Of a stretch of 64,000 nt of DNA, positions 25,734-35,031 are shown piece by piece. The translations under genes were made by a program, and so were the position numbers. Below the pieces are notes generated by a model. The model had not been told where the DNA came from. It searched no databases and worked only from the letters and a program-made list of their open reading frames with translations. Position 1 is the first letter of the stretch; the number at the start of each line of letters is the position of its first letter. Source of the stretch: Clostridia bacterium (lineage in GTDB: Bacteria; Bacillota; Clostridia; Oscillospirales; Acutalibacteraceae). The stretch lies in assembly GCA_017625835.1 (NCBI GenBank), contig JAGAKF010000064.1:1-64000 (forward strand), written 5' to 3'.

Positions 25734-27014
25734 TTATTTTATCTTATAAGAAACCGAATTAATTTCAACTGTAAACGATGAACCGTCAAATTCATCATTT
25801 TTTGCCGTAAACCGCGGATAAAGCTTTTCGGGTTCACAGTTATCTATATCCGTGTGAGTATCAATAAAGGTAAACTCTATCGGCTCACCGTTTCTTTTAA
25901 TCACAACATTCTTCTTTTTAAGGTGGAAGAATATCGGCGAAGCCAGAATACATTCAGTTATGTTTTCTTTAGACTTTACCGTCATTTTAAGCTTTTTGAC
26001 ACTAAGAATATTCTTACCTTCACAACAGACATAAAGCTCTGCAGGAGTGCATACAACCGTACATCCTCCCCTGCGCTTGAGCCAGTAATGCATATATTCA
26101 ACGCTTACTGACGGGTGCAGGGCTATCGTGTCGGCATCCATTCTTGAAAGAAGAGAGTCGATACGTTTGTTTGCTGTTTTCCAGTCATCGCCATTCAGAT
26201 GAGTCGGGAAGAACTTTTTGTCCATTAATTTCCAACGGAAATCGTTAAAGACAATTCCCTGAAAATATGCCGGGACTTTTCCCGGGAAAGAATCAAAAAG
26301 ATCCTCGTAAAGCTTCATCGAAGTTTCAAAAATATGCTCGGGTGAGAATTGCGTTGAAACAACGCTGTTGACATTGCTTCGGTTGTAAATATACTCTCCC
26401 TTATCGCAGAAGCCGATTTTCATTTTCCTGCGAAGAATTTCACAGCAGTATTTTTCATCTTCGTGCTTTATTGTGTCAAACTTAACATTGTTTTCCCTGA
26501 GATTCTTAACGCAAACATTCATATGAGTCTGGGTTATAAATCTGTTTTTCGGGTCATTGAGGTCATATACACCTGTTTTCAGAAGCGTCATATAACGATA
26601 ATGAACTATCGTCGGTCTGCCGTTATAGTACTGTATAATCCTGTATGTAACGAGGTCTACGTCATCATATACAGAATCAAAAAAACTGCATACGGATTCA
26701 ACCGTCTCAGGCTTGATTGTATCATCGGAATCAAGATAAAAGATGTACTTTCCCTCCGCTCTGTCCAGAGCAAAGTTTCGCGCCTGCGGTGCTCCCTCAT
26801 TGACTTTGGTATACAGAAAAACGTTATCGTATTTCTCAGAATAAGACTTGCAGATTTCTTCACTTTTGTCAGTTGAACCGTCGTTTATAAGAAGAATCTG
26901 CATTTTGTCAAACTGTAGTGTCTGGTTAAGCAAAGACTGCATACAAAGATCCAGGTATTTTTCAACGTTATAAACAGGAACAACAACACTCACAAGGTAC
27001 TTGAAATCATCCAA
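25734..27014 (-). CDS. glycosyltransferase family 2 with C-terminal extension
   Basis: 426 aa. GT-A domain from residue 7 (VSVVVPVYNVEKYLD), LINDGSTDKS near 42 and LDSDD near 92. The C-terminal 170 residues are beta-rich and of unknown role, as in GT2 enzymes of teichoic-acid and surface-polysaccharide clusters. I chose the TTG at 27014 since GGAGG lies 8 nt before it; the GTG at 27023 lies within that ribosome site. Overlaps the upstream gene by 8 nt. Confidence 0.85.
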   Translation of the reverse strand: MDDFKYLVSVVVPVYNVEKYLDLCMQSLLNQTLQFDKMQILLINDGSTDKSEEICKSYSEKYDNVFLYTKVNEGAPQARNFALDRAEGKYIFYLDSDDTIKPETVESVCSFFDSVYDDVDLVTYRIIQYYNGRPTIVHYRYMTLLKTGVYDLNDPKNRFITQTHMNVCVKNLRENNVKFDTIKHEDEKYCCEILRRKMKIGFCDKGEYIYNRSNVNSVVSTQFSPEHIFETSMKLYEDLFDSFPGKVPAYFQGIVFNDFRWKLMDKKFFPTHLNGDDWKTANKRIDSLLSRMDADTIALHPSVSVEYMHYWLKRRGGCTVVCTPAELYVCCEGKNILSVKKLKMTVKSKENITECILASPIFFHLKKKNVVIKRNGEPIEFTFIDTHTDIDNCEPEKLYPRFTAKNDEFDGSSFTVEINSVSYKIK

Positions 27015-28053
27015 CGAAGTCACCTCCGAGAAGCTTGCGACCGAGTTTACAACCGAACTTTTTCAAAAATCCGTCTTTCTGACAGTAGAATTTATAATAT
27101 AACCACGCACCGATGCATTTTTTGAGCATAGACACGCCGTACTTGCCCGAATAAAAATTGCGAACAACTGCATCCGGAAGCATCGGTAAAGTTACTTCTT
27201 TATAAAAAATATTTGCTCCGTTGAATTTAAAATCAGCATAAACAGAATTTTCGTCGCACAGCAGATATGTATCAATTCCGTAAGCTGCTCTGATCCACGA
27301 CATCAACATATCATTGCCGCTGAACTCTCTGATAATATTTTTAAGAAGCAGGAAAAACGCCTCGTTCAGCGACGGTAAAAGCGCTGACAGAACCGTGCTG
27401 ATAAAGAATAATGTTGCTGTTGAATTATCAGTTAAACGGAAAGCAGTTGCATATTCCGTAAGATACAGAACAGATTCAGCAACCCCGAATTCAGTCTTAA
27501 TGTCCGTGTACATCAAAACTTCCTTACAAGCGTTGAAGCTGTCAAAGCGGTAATAATCGGCAATAAACAGCATAAGAGAAAGCGAATCCGAACCGCAAAG
27601 CTGTATTGAATTACTTTTAACTATTCGCGTTGAAAGCAAATGATTGAAAAACAGCGGTTTTGTCGCAGTATCCTCGGCAGAGAAATTGTCTGTAAAAGCT
27701 TTACTGCACTCACCTGCGGCAATTATTCCGACGTTGCATACTGCAGATTTTCCGCCCGATGCAACAATAAGCTTTTCAATCGCTTCGGGTGCAAATATAA
27801 CACTGTCGTCGGAAAACATTAAAAACTTTCCCGAAGCTGCTCCGACTGCAGTATTTATCGCTTCTGTCCTGTTTTCTGAAGAAATGACGGACACATATTC
27901 CGCATAATCTGCATTTATATTGAGCTTGCCTAAATTATCGCAAACCAACAATTCTATACTAAGGTTACCTGAAAACAGAGAACTGCAAAATCTCTGAAAC
28001 TTCTCGTCTGATGAGACAGCAGGTAATATTACGCTTACGATTACTGAAGACAT
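27007..28053 (-). CDS. divergent glycosyltransferase family 2 protein
   Basis: 348 aa. The start SSVIVSVILPAVSSDEKF resembles the first strand of a GT2 fold, and GKFLMFSDDSVIFA near residue 90 looks like the metal-binding acidic motif. The rest is weakly conserved and partly hydrophobic. The catalytic region is too divergent to be sure it is active. ATG at 28053 has AAGGGTGG upstream. First gene of the 28.05-25.0 kb unit. Confidence 0.7.
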   Translation of the reverse strand: MSSVIVSVILPAVSSDEKFQRFCSSLFSGNLSIELLVCDNLGKLNINADYAEYVSVISSENRTEAINTAVGAASGKFLMFSDDSVIFAPEAIEKLIVASGGKSAVCNVGIIAAGECSKAFTDNFSAEDTATKPLFFNHLLSTRIVKSNSIQLCGSDSLSLMLFIADYYRFDSFNACKEVLMYTDIKTEFGVAESVLYLTEYATAFRLTDNSTATLFFISTVLSALLPSLNEAFFLLLKNIIREFSGNDMLMSWIRAAYGIDTYLLCDENSVYADFKFNGANIFYKEVTLPMLPDAVVRNFYSGKYGVSMLKKCIGAWLYYKFYCQKDGFLKKFGCKLGRKLLGGDFVG

Positions 28054-28084
28054 CTGAAAACCACCCTTCGGTATGTATGAAATA

Positions 28085-28113
28085 ATTGTATCACATATAT
28101 TTTTATTATTCAA
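28085..28113 (-). promoter_or_regulatory. promoter of the glycosyltransferase unit
   Basis: Minus strand TTGAAT (28113-28108), 17-bp spacer, TACAAT (28090-28085), 32 nt before the start. Confidence 0.6.
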
Positions 28114-28181
28114 GAAAAACAGTTTGATATTGAAAATACCACTATATATAAAAATACAGGTAAGTAAATAGTGTTTAACAC

Positions 28182-28209
28182 TTGATAAATTAATTAAAAA
28201 TGTTATAAT
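28182..28209 (+). promoter_or_regulatory. sigma-A promoter of metG
   Basis: TTGATA (28182-28187), 16-bp spacer, TATAAT (28204-28209), 32 nt before the ATG. A second, weaker candidate (TTGATA-17-TATAAA) lies about 60 nt upstream. No T-box or SAM riboswitch is seen before metG. Confidence 0.7.
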
Positions 28210-28240
28210 AATTCTATATGTAAATTCAGGAGGGATTTCC

Positions 28241-30184
28241 ATGAATAAAGGAAAATACTATATAACCACAGCGATTGCGTACACTTCACGCAAGCCGCAT
28301 ATCGGTAACTCTTACGAAATTGTTATGACCGATGCTCTCGCACGTTACAAGCGTATGCAGGGTTACGACGTTTTCTTTCAGACAGGTACTGACGAACACG
28401 GTCAGAAAATTGAAGAAATCGCAAAGGAAGCAGGCATTACTCCGAAAGAGCACGTTGACAAGGTTGCAGGCGAAATTAAGGATATCTGCGACCTTCTTAA
28501 TACAACATACGATAAGTTCATCCGTACGACTGACGATTACCACGAAAAGGTTGTTCAGAAGATTTTCAAAAAGCTCTATGAACAGGGCGACATTTACAAG
28601 AGTGAATACGAGGGAATGTATTGCACTCCCTGCGAATCTTTCTGGACTGAATCACAGCTTGTTGACGGCAAATGCCCCGACTGCGGACGTGACGTAAAGC
28701 CCGCAAGAGAAGAGGCATACTTCCTTAAGCTTTCAAAGTACCAGAAACAGCTCGAGGATTACATTGAAAATAACGAAAACTTCATTTACCCCGAAAGCCG
28801 TAAAAAGGAAATGCTCAACAACTTCATCAAGCCCGGCCTTCAGGATCTCTGCGTTTCACGTACATCCTTCAAATGGGGTATTCCCGTTGATTTTGACCCG
28901 AATCACGTTGTATACGTATGGATCGATGCTCTTACTAACTACATCACCGGTATCGGCTACGATCCCGACGGTTCAAGCGATATGTACAAAAAATACTGGC
29001 CTGCTGACGTTCACGTTATCGGTAAGGATATCGTGAGATTCCACACAATCTACTGGCCGATTATGCTTATGGCACTCGGCGAGCCGCTTCCGAAGCAGGT
29101 ATTCGGCCATCCGTGGCTTCTCTTCGGTGCTGACAAGATGTCAAAATCAAGAGGTAATGTTATCTACGCAGACGACCTTGTTGAGCTTTTCGGTGTTGAC
29201 GCTGTGAGATACTATCTTCTTTCAGAGATGCCGTACACTTCTGACGGTTCGATCACATACGAAACAATTATCGAACGTTACAATTCTGACCTTGCAAATA
29301 CACTCGGCAACCTCGTTAACCGTACTGTTGCAATGACGAATAAATATTTCGGCGGCGAGGTTATGCCTGCTGACGTTACAGAAGATGTTGATAACGAGCT
29401 TAAGACTCTTGCAGTTGATACTGTATCAAAAGTTGACAAGCTCTTCGGTGAATACAGAGTAAGCGATACACTTGAAGCTATCTTTGCTCTTGCAAAGCGT
29501 TGCAATAAGTACATTGACGAAACAATGCCGTGGGCTCTTGCAAAAGACGAAGAAAAGAAAGCAAGACTCGGTACTGTTCTTTACAATCTTCTTGAGGGTA
29601 TCCGCTTCACAGCTGTTCTCCTCTCCCCGTTCATGCCCGACACAGCTGCAAAGATTTTTGAACAGCTCAACACAGACGTAACTTCATATGAGAGCCTTGA
29701 AGCTTTCGGCGGACTTAAAGTCGGCACAAAGGTAGGTACTGCTACACCGCTCTTCGGCAGAATCGACGCAAACGAAATGTTTGAGAAAATCGAAGCTAAT
29801 AGAAAGGCTCAGGAAGCAGAAGAAAAGAAAGAGGAAAGACCTGAAATCGTCGGTCTTGCTCAGATCGGTATTGACGATTTTGCAAAGGTTGAGCTCAGAG
29901 TTGCACAGATCAAGGACTGTGAACCCGTCAAGAAAGCTAAGAAGCTTCTTAAACTCACACTTGATGACGGAACGGACACACCGAGAACTGTTGCAAGCGG
30001 TATTGCAAAATGGTACAAGCCCGAAGACCTTATCGGAAAGAAAGTTATTCTCGTTGCAAACCTTAAGCCTGCTGTTCTTTGCGGTGTTGAAAGCTGCGGT
30101 ATGATTCTTGCGGCCGATTGCGCAGAAGACGATGTTAAGGTAATTTTCGTTGATGATATGCCTGCAGGAGCAAGGATCAGATAA
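28241..30184 (+). CDS. metG: methionine--tRNA ligase
   Basis: 647 aa. Class I synthetase with the HIGH motif as PHIGN near residue 18 and KMSKS (DKMSKSRGN) near residue 300. The knuckle CTPCESFW...CPDCGRDV binds one zinc, typical of the form with a C-terminal appendix. Residues about 540-647 are the tRNA-binding EMAP/Arc1p-like domain used for dimerisation. AGGAGGG precedes the ATG. Overlaps the tatD start by 1 nt. Confidence 0.97.
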   Translation: MNKGKYYITTAIAYTSRKPHIGNSYEIVMTDALARYKRMQGYDVFFQTGTDEHGQKIEEIAKEAGITPKEHVDKVAGEIKDICDLLNTTYDKFIRTTDDYHEKVVQKIFKKLYEQGDIYKSEYEGMYCTPCESFWTESQLVDGKCPDCGRDVKPAREEAYFLKLSKYQKQLEDYIENNENFIYPESRKKEMLNNFIKPGLQDLCVSRTSFKWGIPVDFDPNHVVYVWIDALTNYITGIGYDPDGSSDMYKKYWPADVHVIGKDIVRFHTIYWPIMLMALGEPLPKQVFGHPWLLFGADKMSKSRGNVIYADDLVELFGVDAVRYYLLSEMPYTSDGSITYETIIERYNSDLANTLGNLVNRTVAMTNKYFGGEVMPADVTEDVDNELKTLAVDTVSKVDKLFGEYRVSDTLEAIFALAKRCNKYIDETMPWALAKDEEKKARLGTVLYNLLEGIRFTAVLLSPFMPDTAAKIFEQLNTDVTSYESLEAFGGLKVGTKVGTATPLFGRIDANEMFEKIEANRKAQEAEEKKEERPEIVGLAQIGIDDFAKVELRVAQIKDCEPVKKAKKLLKLTLDDGTDTPRTVASGIAKWYKPEDLIGKKVILVANLKPAVLCGVESCGMILAADCAEDDVKVIFVDDMPAGARIR

Positions 30185-30951
30185 TGTATAGCCATATTTT
30201 TGACACACACGCCCATTATGACGATTTAAAGTTTGACGAAGACAGAGACGAGCTTCTTGCAAATCTCCCCGAAAACGGCGTTGAATACGTTATAAACTGC
30301 GGCTGTGATTTAAAGTCTTGTAATAAAAGCATCGACATCTGCAAAAAGTTTGATTATTTCTACTGTGCGTTGGGTATTCATCCGAGCGAAATCAACGAAG
30401 ACAGCGAAACGGAATTCGAACAGATCAAAAAACTCTGTTCTTATGAAAAGTGTGTTGCAGTTGGTGAAATCGGACTGGATTACCATTATGATTTCGTACC
30501 TAAGGACAGACAGCTTGTCTTTTTCGAAAAGCAGTTACAGTTCGCAGTTGAGGCAGATTTACCAGTCATAGTGCACGACCGCGAGGCGCACGAGGACACG
30601 CTGAATCTTCTGAAAAAGTACAGACCTAAGGGTGTTCTCCACTGCTTCTCCGGAAGTGTTGAAATGGCAAAAGAAATAATTAAGCTCGGCATGTATATCG
30701 GTCTCGGCGGTGCGGTTACTTTTAAAAACGCCCGCAAACCTCTTGAGGTTGCGGAATATCTGCCCGAAGACAGACTGCTTCTTGAAACAGACTGCCCGTA
30801 TATGGCACCTGTACCCAACAGAGGCAAGCGTTGTACATCGGATATGATCGCACTGACGGCAGAAAAAATTGCCGAGGTCAGAAAAACTGACACTCAGCAA
30901 ATAATTGATAAAACAAAAGAAAACGCTTTCAGGCTTTTCGGAATAAGATAA
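30184..30951 (+). CDS. TatD family metal-dependent hydrolase
   Basis: 255 aa, full length. Metal ligands: DTHAHYDD at the start, Glu in VGEIGLDYHYD near 97, HDREAHEDT near 133, HCFSG near 156 and ETDCPYMAP near 205. TatD enzymes are 3'-5' DNA exonucleases or D-aminoacyl-tRNA-related hydrolases. The metG-tatD pairing is conserved in Firmicutes. Confidence 0.94.
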   Translation: MYSHIFDTHAHYDDLKFDEDRDELLANLPENGVEYVINCGCDLKSCNKSIDICKKFDYFYCALGIHPSEINEDSETEFEQIKKLCSYEKCVAVGEIGLDYHYDFVPKDRQLVFFEKQLQFAVEADLPVIVHDREAHEDTLNLLKKYRPKGVLHCFSGSVEMAKEIIKLGMYIGLGGAVTFKNARKPLEVAEYLPEDRLLLETDCPYMAPVPNRGKRCTSDMIALTAEKIAEVRKTDTQQIIDKTKENAFRLFGIR

Positions 30952-30956
30952 AATTA

Positions 30957-30986
30957 ACGGCAAGGAATTCTCCTTGCCGTTGTTTT
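30957..30986. terminator. bidirectional terminator, tatD / DUF4364
   Basis: 10-bp stem ACGGCAAGGA/TCCTTGCCGT with loop ATTC and T-rich flanks. Confidence 0.88.
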
Positions 30987-31545
30987 ATGCCATAAGTAAG
31001 GCTACGATATTAGAATAAACCGTTACGGGATCCGAAAGGAACTTTTCTTTTACTGAAAGCGCCTGTTCATAGTCCGCAACAAATAACGTTACCGTCATAA
31101 GCTCGTCGTTTCCGTCAAGAACGGACATTGTGATATTACATCCGTTTTCAAGTTTCGTGATCTGAATTCTGTGTTCACGTTCACGGCGAAGACGCGTCTG
31201 CAATCTTACAGCAGCATTCAAGGCTTTTTCGCGGACAGTATACGGCAGATCCTTTTCAAGAGTTGCAGTATTCTGTTTTCCGATTTCTGTGATAAAAAGC
31301 TCGGGATCTTCATTTTCATCTGCTTTAACGATGTGAATATTGCCGTTTTCGATAACCTCACTCAGAGCCTGGTTAAGCTCGAAATAATTGGCAAGACCCT
31401 CTTCGCAGATGATATTGTTAAGCTGACCTTTTGTTATGGGTGTATCAAGGTGGGAAACAAGATAACAGATAAGGGTCTTTATTTCATTGCGGTTTCGAAG
31501 ACCACCGGGTTCAATACCCTCGGTAAATGCATCGTAAATTTCCAC
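30985..31545 (-). CDS. DUF4364 family protein
   Basis: 186 aa of the clostridial DUF4364 family. The N-terminal part (about 20-90) looks like a winged helix, as in PadR/MarR-type regulators (LICYLVSHLDTPITKGQLNNII), followed by a mixed alpha/beta domain. GTG start with GAGGTG 6 nt upstream. Lies directly downstream of the PHP phosphatase. Possibly a DNA-binding regulator, unproven. Confidence 0.85.
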   Translation of the reverse strand: MEIYDAFTEGIEPGGLRNRNEIKTLICYLVSHLDTPITKGQLNNIICEEGLANYFELNQALSEVIENGNIHIVKADENEDPELFITEIGKQNTATLEKDLPYTVREKALNAAVRLQTRLRREREHRIQITKLENGCNITMSVLDGNDELMTVTLFVADYEQALSVKEKFLSDPVTVYSNIVALLMA

Positions 31546-31560
31546 GTAATCACCTCAGAT

Positions 31561-32373
31561 TCAGATAATTTCAATTTCAACAGGCTGACGCTTTCTGAAA
31601 ATATAAACGCTGTCAAAACCTGCGTTTTTAGCAATAAGCATTCCCTGCTCGATTCCTGCACCGAGATGCTGAGTAAAATGGGAATCAGAGCCGACTGTAA
31701 TCATTTTACCGCCGAGTTCTTTAAAGCGTCTTACGATGCTTTCGTCAGGCATTGTTATGCCGATCGGCTGACGAAGACCCGAAGTGTTAATTTCAAGTGC
31801 CTTATCCTTAGAAGCAAGCAGATCAAGGATTTCGTCAATATCGCTCTTATACTTTGCCATATCAACGGGAATCTTGTTTTCACCGACGATATAACGTAAA
31901 GGATAAGTAAGATGAGCAAATGTATCGAACTTTGCCCAATCAGTAAGGATTTTCAATTCCTCAAAATATGTATTAAGTAACGCTTCGACATCCAAGCCAT
32001 CATACTTAAGCTCACAGAAGTCGTCTGTTTTCCTGAGATTATGAATTGAGCCGATAACAAAGTCGTAATCTCTTGAATCGATAAGCGATTCAGAAAGAGC
32101 CGCATCATATGTCGGTTCACCAAGCTCAATTCCGGTGCAGATTTCAATCTTATCTTTATAAAGTTCTTTTGCCCGAATTATATCTTTATATGAGTTTTCG
32201 GCGTCCTTATCAAAGCCTTTTTCTACGAAATAGTCCATTTCGACATGATCGGTAAAAGCAACAATCTGAATACCCTTCTCGATTGCGGCTTCACACATTT
32301 CTTCTATCGTATAGTTTCCGTCAAAAGAGTTTTTGGTATGTGTATGGGTATCAACAAAATTTTTAAAAATCAT
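31561..32373 (-). CDS. PHP domain phosphoesterase (histidinol-phosphatase-like)
   Basis: 270 aa. Metal-binding motifs of the PHP family: DTHTHTKNSFDGN at residue 8, FTDHVEMDYF near 40, ELGEPTYD near 83, GSIHN near 110 and SDSHFTQHLG near 237. Close in layout to HisJ (HisK-type) histidinol phosphatases. There is no his operon here, so another phosphate monoester is possible. Confidence 0.87.
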   Translation of the reverse strand: MIFKNFVDTHTHTKNSFDGNYTIEEMCEAAIEKGIQIVAFTDHVEMDYFVEKGFDKDAENSYKDIIRAKELYKDKIEICTGIELGEPTYDAALSESLIDSRDYDFVIGSIHNLRKTDDFCELKYDGLDVEALLNTYFEELKILTDWAKFDTFAHLTYPLRYIVGENKIPVDMAKYKSDIDEILDLLASKDKALEINTSGLRQPIGITMPDESIVRRFKELGGKMITVGSDSHFTQHLGAGIEQGMLIAKNAGFDSVYIFRKRQPVEIEII

Positions 32374-32529
32374 CTGAACACTTCCTAAAATAATCTACGT
32401 TTAATAATATAACAAATCGCATATTTTTTCAACAGTTTTGGAAAATATTATAAAGTAAACTCAGTGTTGAATAAATTCATTTGCATTGTTAAAACTACCA
32501 TTGAGCAAAGTTTAGGAGATGATTATGAT

Positions 32530-32754
32530 ATGTTGGACAAAATCTCATTGATTTTAGTCATCGTCGGCGCTTTAAACTGGGGCTCAATCGGTCTTTTCCA
32601 GTTTGACATTGTCAGCTGGATTGGCGGCGGTCAGGATGCAATCGTAAGCAGAATTATTTACACACTTGTTTCCCTCGCCGGTGTCTGGTGCATTTCGATG
32701 CTTTTCAGAGACAGGACTGATGTTGAAGTCGGTACAGTTGAGACAATGGAATAA
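32530..32754 (+). CDS. DUF378 family small membrane protein
   Basis: 74 aa with two transmembrane helices (4-23 and 42-60). LVIVGALNWGSIGLFQFDIV is the DUF378 hallmark. The ATG at 32530 has AGGAG about 12 nt upstream; the longer ORF start at 32464 lacks a ribosome site. Unknown role, widespread in Firmicutes. Monocistronic. Confidence 0.88.
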   Translation: MLDKISLILVIVGALNWGSIGLFQFDIVSWIGGGQDAIVSRIIYTLVSLAGVWCISMLFRDRTDVEVGTVETME

Positions 32755-32764
32755 CAGCCGACCC

Positions 32765-32797
32765 GCGGACAGGAAAGCCTGTCCGCACTTTCTTTTT
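32765..32797 (+). terminator. terminator after the DUF378 gene
   Basis: Perfect 9-bp stem GCGGACAGG/CCTGTCCGC, loop AAAG, then TTTCTTTTT. Confidence 0.9.
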
Positions 32798-32799
32798 AA

Positions 32800-32828
32800 T
32801 TGACAAAAAAAGGACATCGCTATATAAT
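32800..32828 (+). promoter_or_regulatory. sigma-A promoter
   Basis: TTGACA (32800-32805), 17-bp spacer, TATAAT (32823-32828): full consensus, 38 nt before the phosphoesterase ATG. It follows the previous terminator immediately. Confidence 0.9.
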
Positions 32829-32865
32829 AAATATGAGTAGATCTTAAAAAGAAGGCAGGGATTTT

Positions 32866-34002
32866 ATGAATAAAGAACCATTAAGATTTAAAAACGGTAA
32901 GTTTAAAATTATGCTTGTCGGAGACCTTCACGAAAGCTACGATATGTATTCTGACAATGCTGCAAACAAAGCCGATGATATGAATGCGCTTCTTACCAAA
33001 GCAGTTGAACAGTTGAATCCCGATCTCGTTGTTTACCTCGGTGACAATGCCGGAGCTGACAACGAAATGCAGATGCGTTCGGTAATCAGCCGTATTCTCT
33101 ACCCTGTATCAGTCAAGGATATCCCCTTTGCTGTTGTTTTCGGAAATCATGACCGCGAGTGTGCTGTAAGTCTTAAAGACCAGATGAGACTTTATAACGA
33201 GCACGATAATTGCTATATGTTCAATGCCGATGACACTCTCACGGGGTACGGAAACTATAACCTGCTTATCAAGTCATCCACGTCTGACGATGATGTGTTC
33301 AACCTCTGGTTCGTGGACAGCAACAATCTTGCTGATGACCAGGAGCTTTCATACTATGACTGGGTTCACGAGGACCAGATTGAATGGTACAAAAAGACCG
33401 CTCTCGAGCTTAAAGAAAAGAACGGCGGAGAAGTTATTCCAGCCTTACTTTTCCAGCATATCCCCGTCCCCGAGGAATATGAGCTTTTAAGAGAAGCAAA
33501 GGTGCACGAAAAGCTTGATTCAGTGCCCGGCCACCGCAAGTGGTCCGACAAGAATCATGTACTTAAAGAAACAGTAGAAGGCTATCTCGGCGAAGGGCCT
33601 TGCACGCCTTGCGTAAACAGCGGTCAGTTTGCCGCCTGGAAGGAAATCGGCGACGTTATCGGCGCATTTTTCGGACACGACCATATGAACGATTTCGCAG
33701 GATATGTTGACGGAATTATGCTTGCACAGAGCAAAACAGCAGGCTTCAGGCCGTATACTGACGGTTGCCGATCAGGCGTAAGACTTATCACTCTTGACGA
33801 AAACGATCTCAAAAACATCAACACAAGAATGTACCATTTCAAACAGTTCGGTCTCAAGGCCAAGAGCCTCAGCCCGTATATGGAGAATGTAACAGACAGA
33901 CAGGATATGAAGCTTAAGCTCGCCGGTACAGTCCTTGGTGCAGCTGCAGCACTTACAACAGCAGCTGTTGCGGTGAATAAAATCGCTAAAGGCAAGAAAT
34001 AA
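32866..34002 (+). CDS. metallophosphoesterase
   Basis: 378 aa cytoplasmic calcineurin-like phosphoesterase. Motifs: VGDLHESYD near 18, YLGDNAGAD near 58, FGNHDREC near 90, QHIPVPEE near 195 and FFGHDHMND near 270, the set seen in purple-acid/DNA-repair-like phosphatases. The C-terminal 25 residues are Ala-rich and hydrophobic and end in Lys, suggesting a C-terminal membrane tail. Substrate unknown. Own promoter and terminator. Confidence 0.87.
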   Translation: MNKEPLRFKNGKFKIMLVGDLHESYDMYSDNAANKADDMNALLTKAVEQLNPDLVVYLGDNAGADNEMQMRSVISRILYPVSVKDIPFAVVFGNHDRECAVSLKDQMRLYNEHDNCYMFNADDTLTGYGNYNLLIKSSTSDDDVFNLWFVDSNNLADDQELSYYDWVHEDQIEWYKKTALELKEKNGGEVIPALLFQHIPVPEEYELLREAKVHEKLDSVPGHRKWSDKNHVLKETVEGYLGEGPCTPCVNSGQFAAWKEIGDVIGAFFGHDHMNDFAGYVDGIMLAQSKTAGFRPYTDGCRSGVRLITLDENDLKNINTRMYHFKQFGLKAKSLSPYMENVTDRQDMKLKLAGTVLGAAAALTTAAVAVNKIAKGKK

Positions 34003-34017
34003 TAACATAAAACAGAA

Positions 34018-34049
34018 AGACCGGACAGTTAACTGTTTGGTCTTTTTTC
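34018..34049 (+). terminator. terminator after the phosphoesterase
   Basis: Stem AGACCGGACAG/CTGTTTGGTCT (two G-U pairs), loop TTAA, then a run of T. The corA start is only 13 nt beyond it, so corA must depend on read-through or a promoter inside the terminator region. Confidence 0.8.
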
Positions 34050-34061
34050 TTGGAGTATGTT

Positions 34062-34997
34062 ATGATTTTTGAGTTTACGGACAGAGTCAAAGAGATTAAA
34101 TTTGATAATATAAAAAGTTTGAATAACACTGTGGCATTTATCTCTGTATCAGAATTTGAGAAGTTTTATTCCTGTTTCGACTTTGAAAAAGACATATTGT
34201 CCAAAATTAACCGTGAAGAGCACTATTTCCGTTCAAAAACAGAGATTTGCAAAGACTGCATATACGGAACGCTCAAAATCATTGAACCTGATATAACCAA
34301 TAATTATGAAAACAAATTCGCTTTCTTCATCAAAAAACACCTGTTTCTGATAATTGAATTTTCGGATTCTGACCACAGTATCCGAAAAAAATTCATCGAA
34401 TCCGTAAACAGATTAAGTCCGGATGAATTCAAAACCGAAAAATTTATTTCTGTGTTTGTAGATAATCTTATCAGTTCAGACAATAAATTCCTTGAAGATA
34501 TAGACCTGAATATAAACACGATTGAAGACAAAATAATCCGCGAAAACAGGTACAAAAACTTTGATGAAGAACTTTTGAAATACAAGCGCAAACTGCACAG
34601 ACTGCGAAATTATTACGAGCAGCTTATCGACATCGGTCAGACATTCATTGAAAACGAAAATAATATATTTGATAACGACAACCTTGCATACTTCGAAATC
34701 TTTATACAAAAATCCGAACGGCTTTGTTCAGACGTGAATTTATTGAGAGACAATGTAACTCAGCTGAGAGAATTATACCAATCAAACCTCGACACAAAGC
34801 TTAACAACACCATGAAGCTGTTCACGGTGATTACCGCGGTATTCTCTCCGCTTACATTAATTGCGGGCTGGTACGGAATGAATTTCCGTTATATGCCTGA
34901 ACTCAACTGGAAATACGGTTATGTATATGTAATTGTCCTCAGTGTCCTGACCGTAAGCATATGCATATATATTTTTAAAAAGAAAAAGCTGATATAA
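34062..34997 (+). CDS. CorA-like divalent cation transporter
   Basis: 311 aa. A cytoplasmic alpha/beta domain and long stalk helices are followed by two C-terminal transmembrane helices, with the GMN signature (GWYGMNFRYMPE) between them near residue 275. CorA-type channels carry Mg2+, Co2+ or Ni2+. The ATG at 34062 has GGAG about 8 nt upstream; the upstream TTG at 34050 lies in the terminator tract. Confidence 0.88.
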   Translation: MIFEFTDRVKEIKFDNIKSLNNTVAFISVSEFEKFYSCFDFEKDILSKINREEHYFRSKTEICKDCIYGTLKIIEPDITNNYENKFAFFIKKHLFLIIEFSDSDHSIRKKFIESVNRLSPDEFKTEKFISVFVDNLISSDNKFLEDIDLNINTIEDKIIRENRYKNFDEELLKYKRKLHRLRNYYEQLIDIGQTFIENENNIFDNDNLAYFEIFIQKSERLCSDVNLLRDNVTQLRELYQSNLDTKLNNTMKLFTVITAVFSPLTLIAGWYGMNFRYMPELNWKYGYVYVIVLSVLTVSICIYIFKKKKLI

Positions 34998-34998
34998 A

Positions 34999-35027
34999 AA
35001 GACATCTGCCTAAAAAGCAGATGTCTT
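34999..35027. terminator. bidirectional terminator, corA / proC
   Basis: 11-bp stem AAGACATCTGC/GCAGATGTCTT with a 7-nt loop and T-rich flank, between convergent genes. Confidence 0.88.
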
Positions 35028-35031
35028 GATT

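Noticed and set aside
28054..28240. T-box or SAM riboswitch before metG
   Set aside because: No T-box core sequence, no terminator hairpin and an AT-rich leader of only about 25 nt after the promoter.
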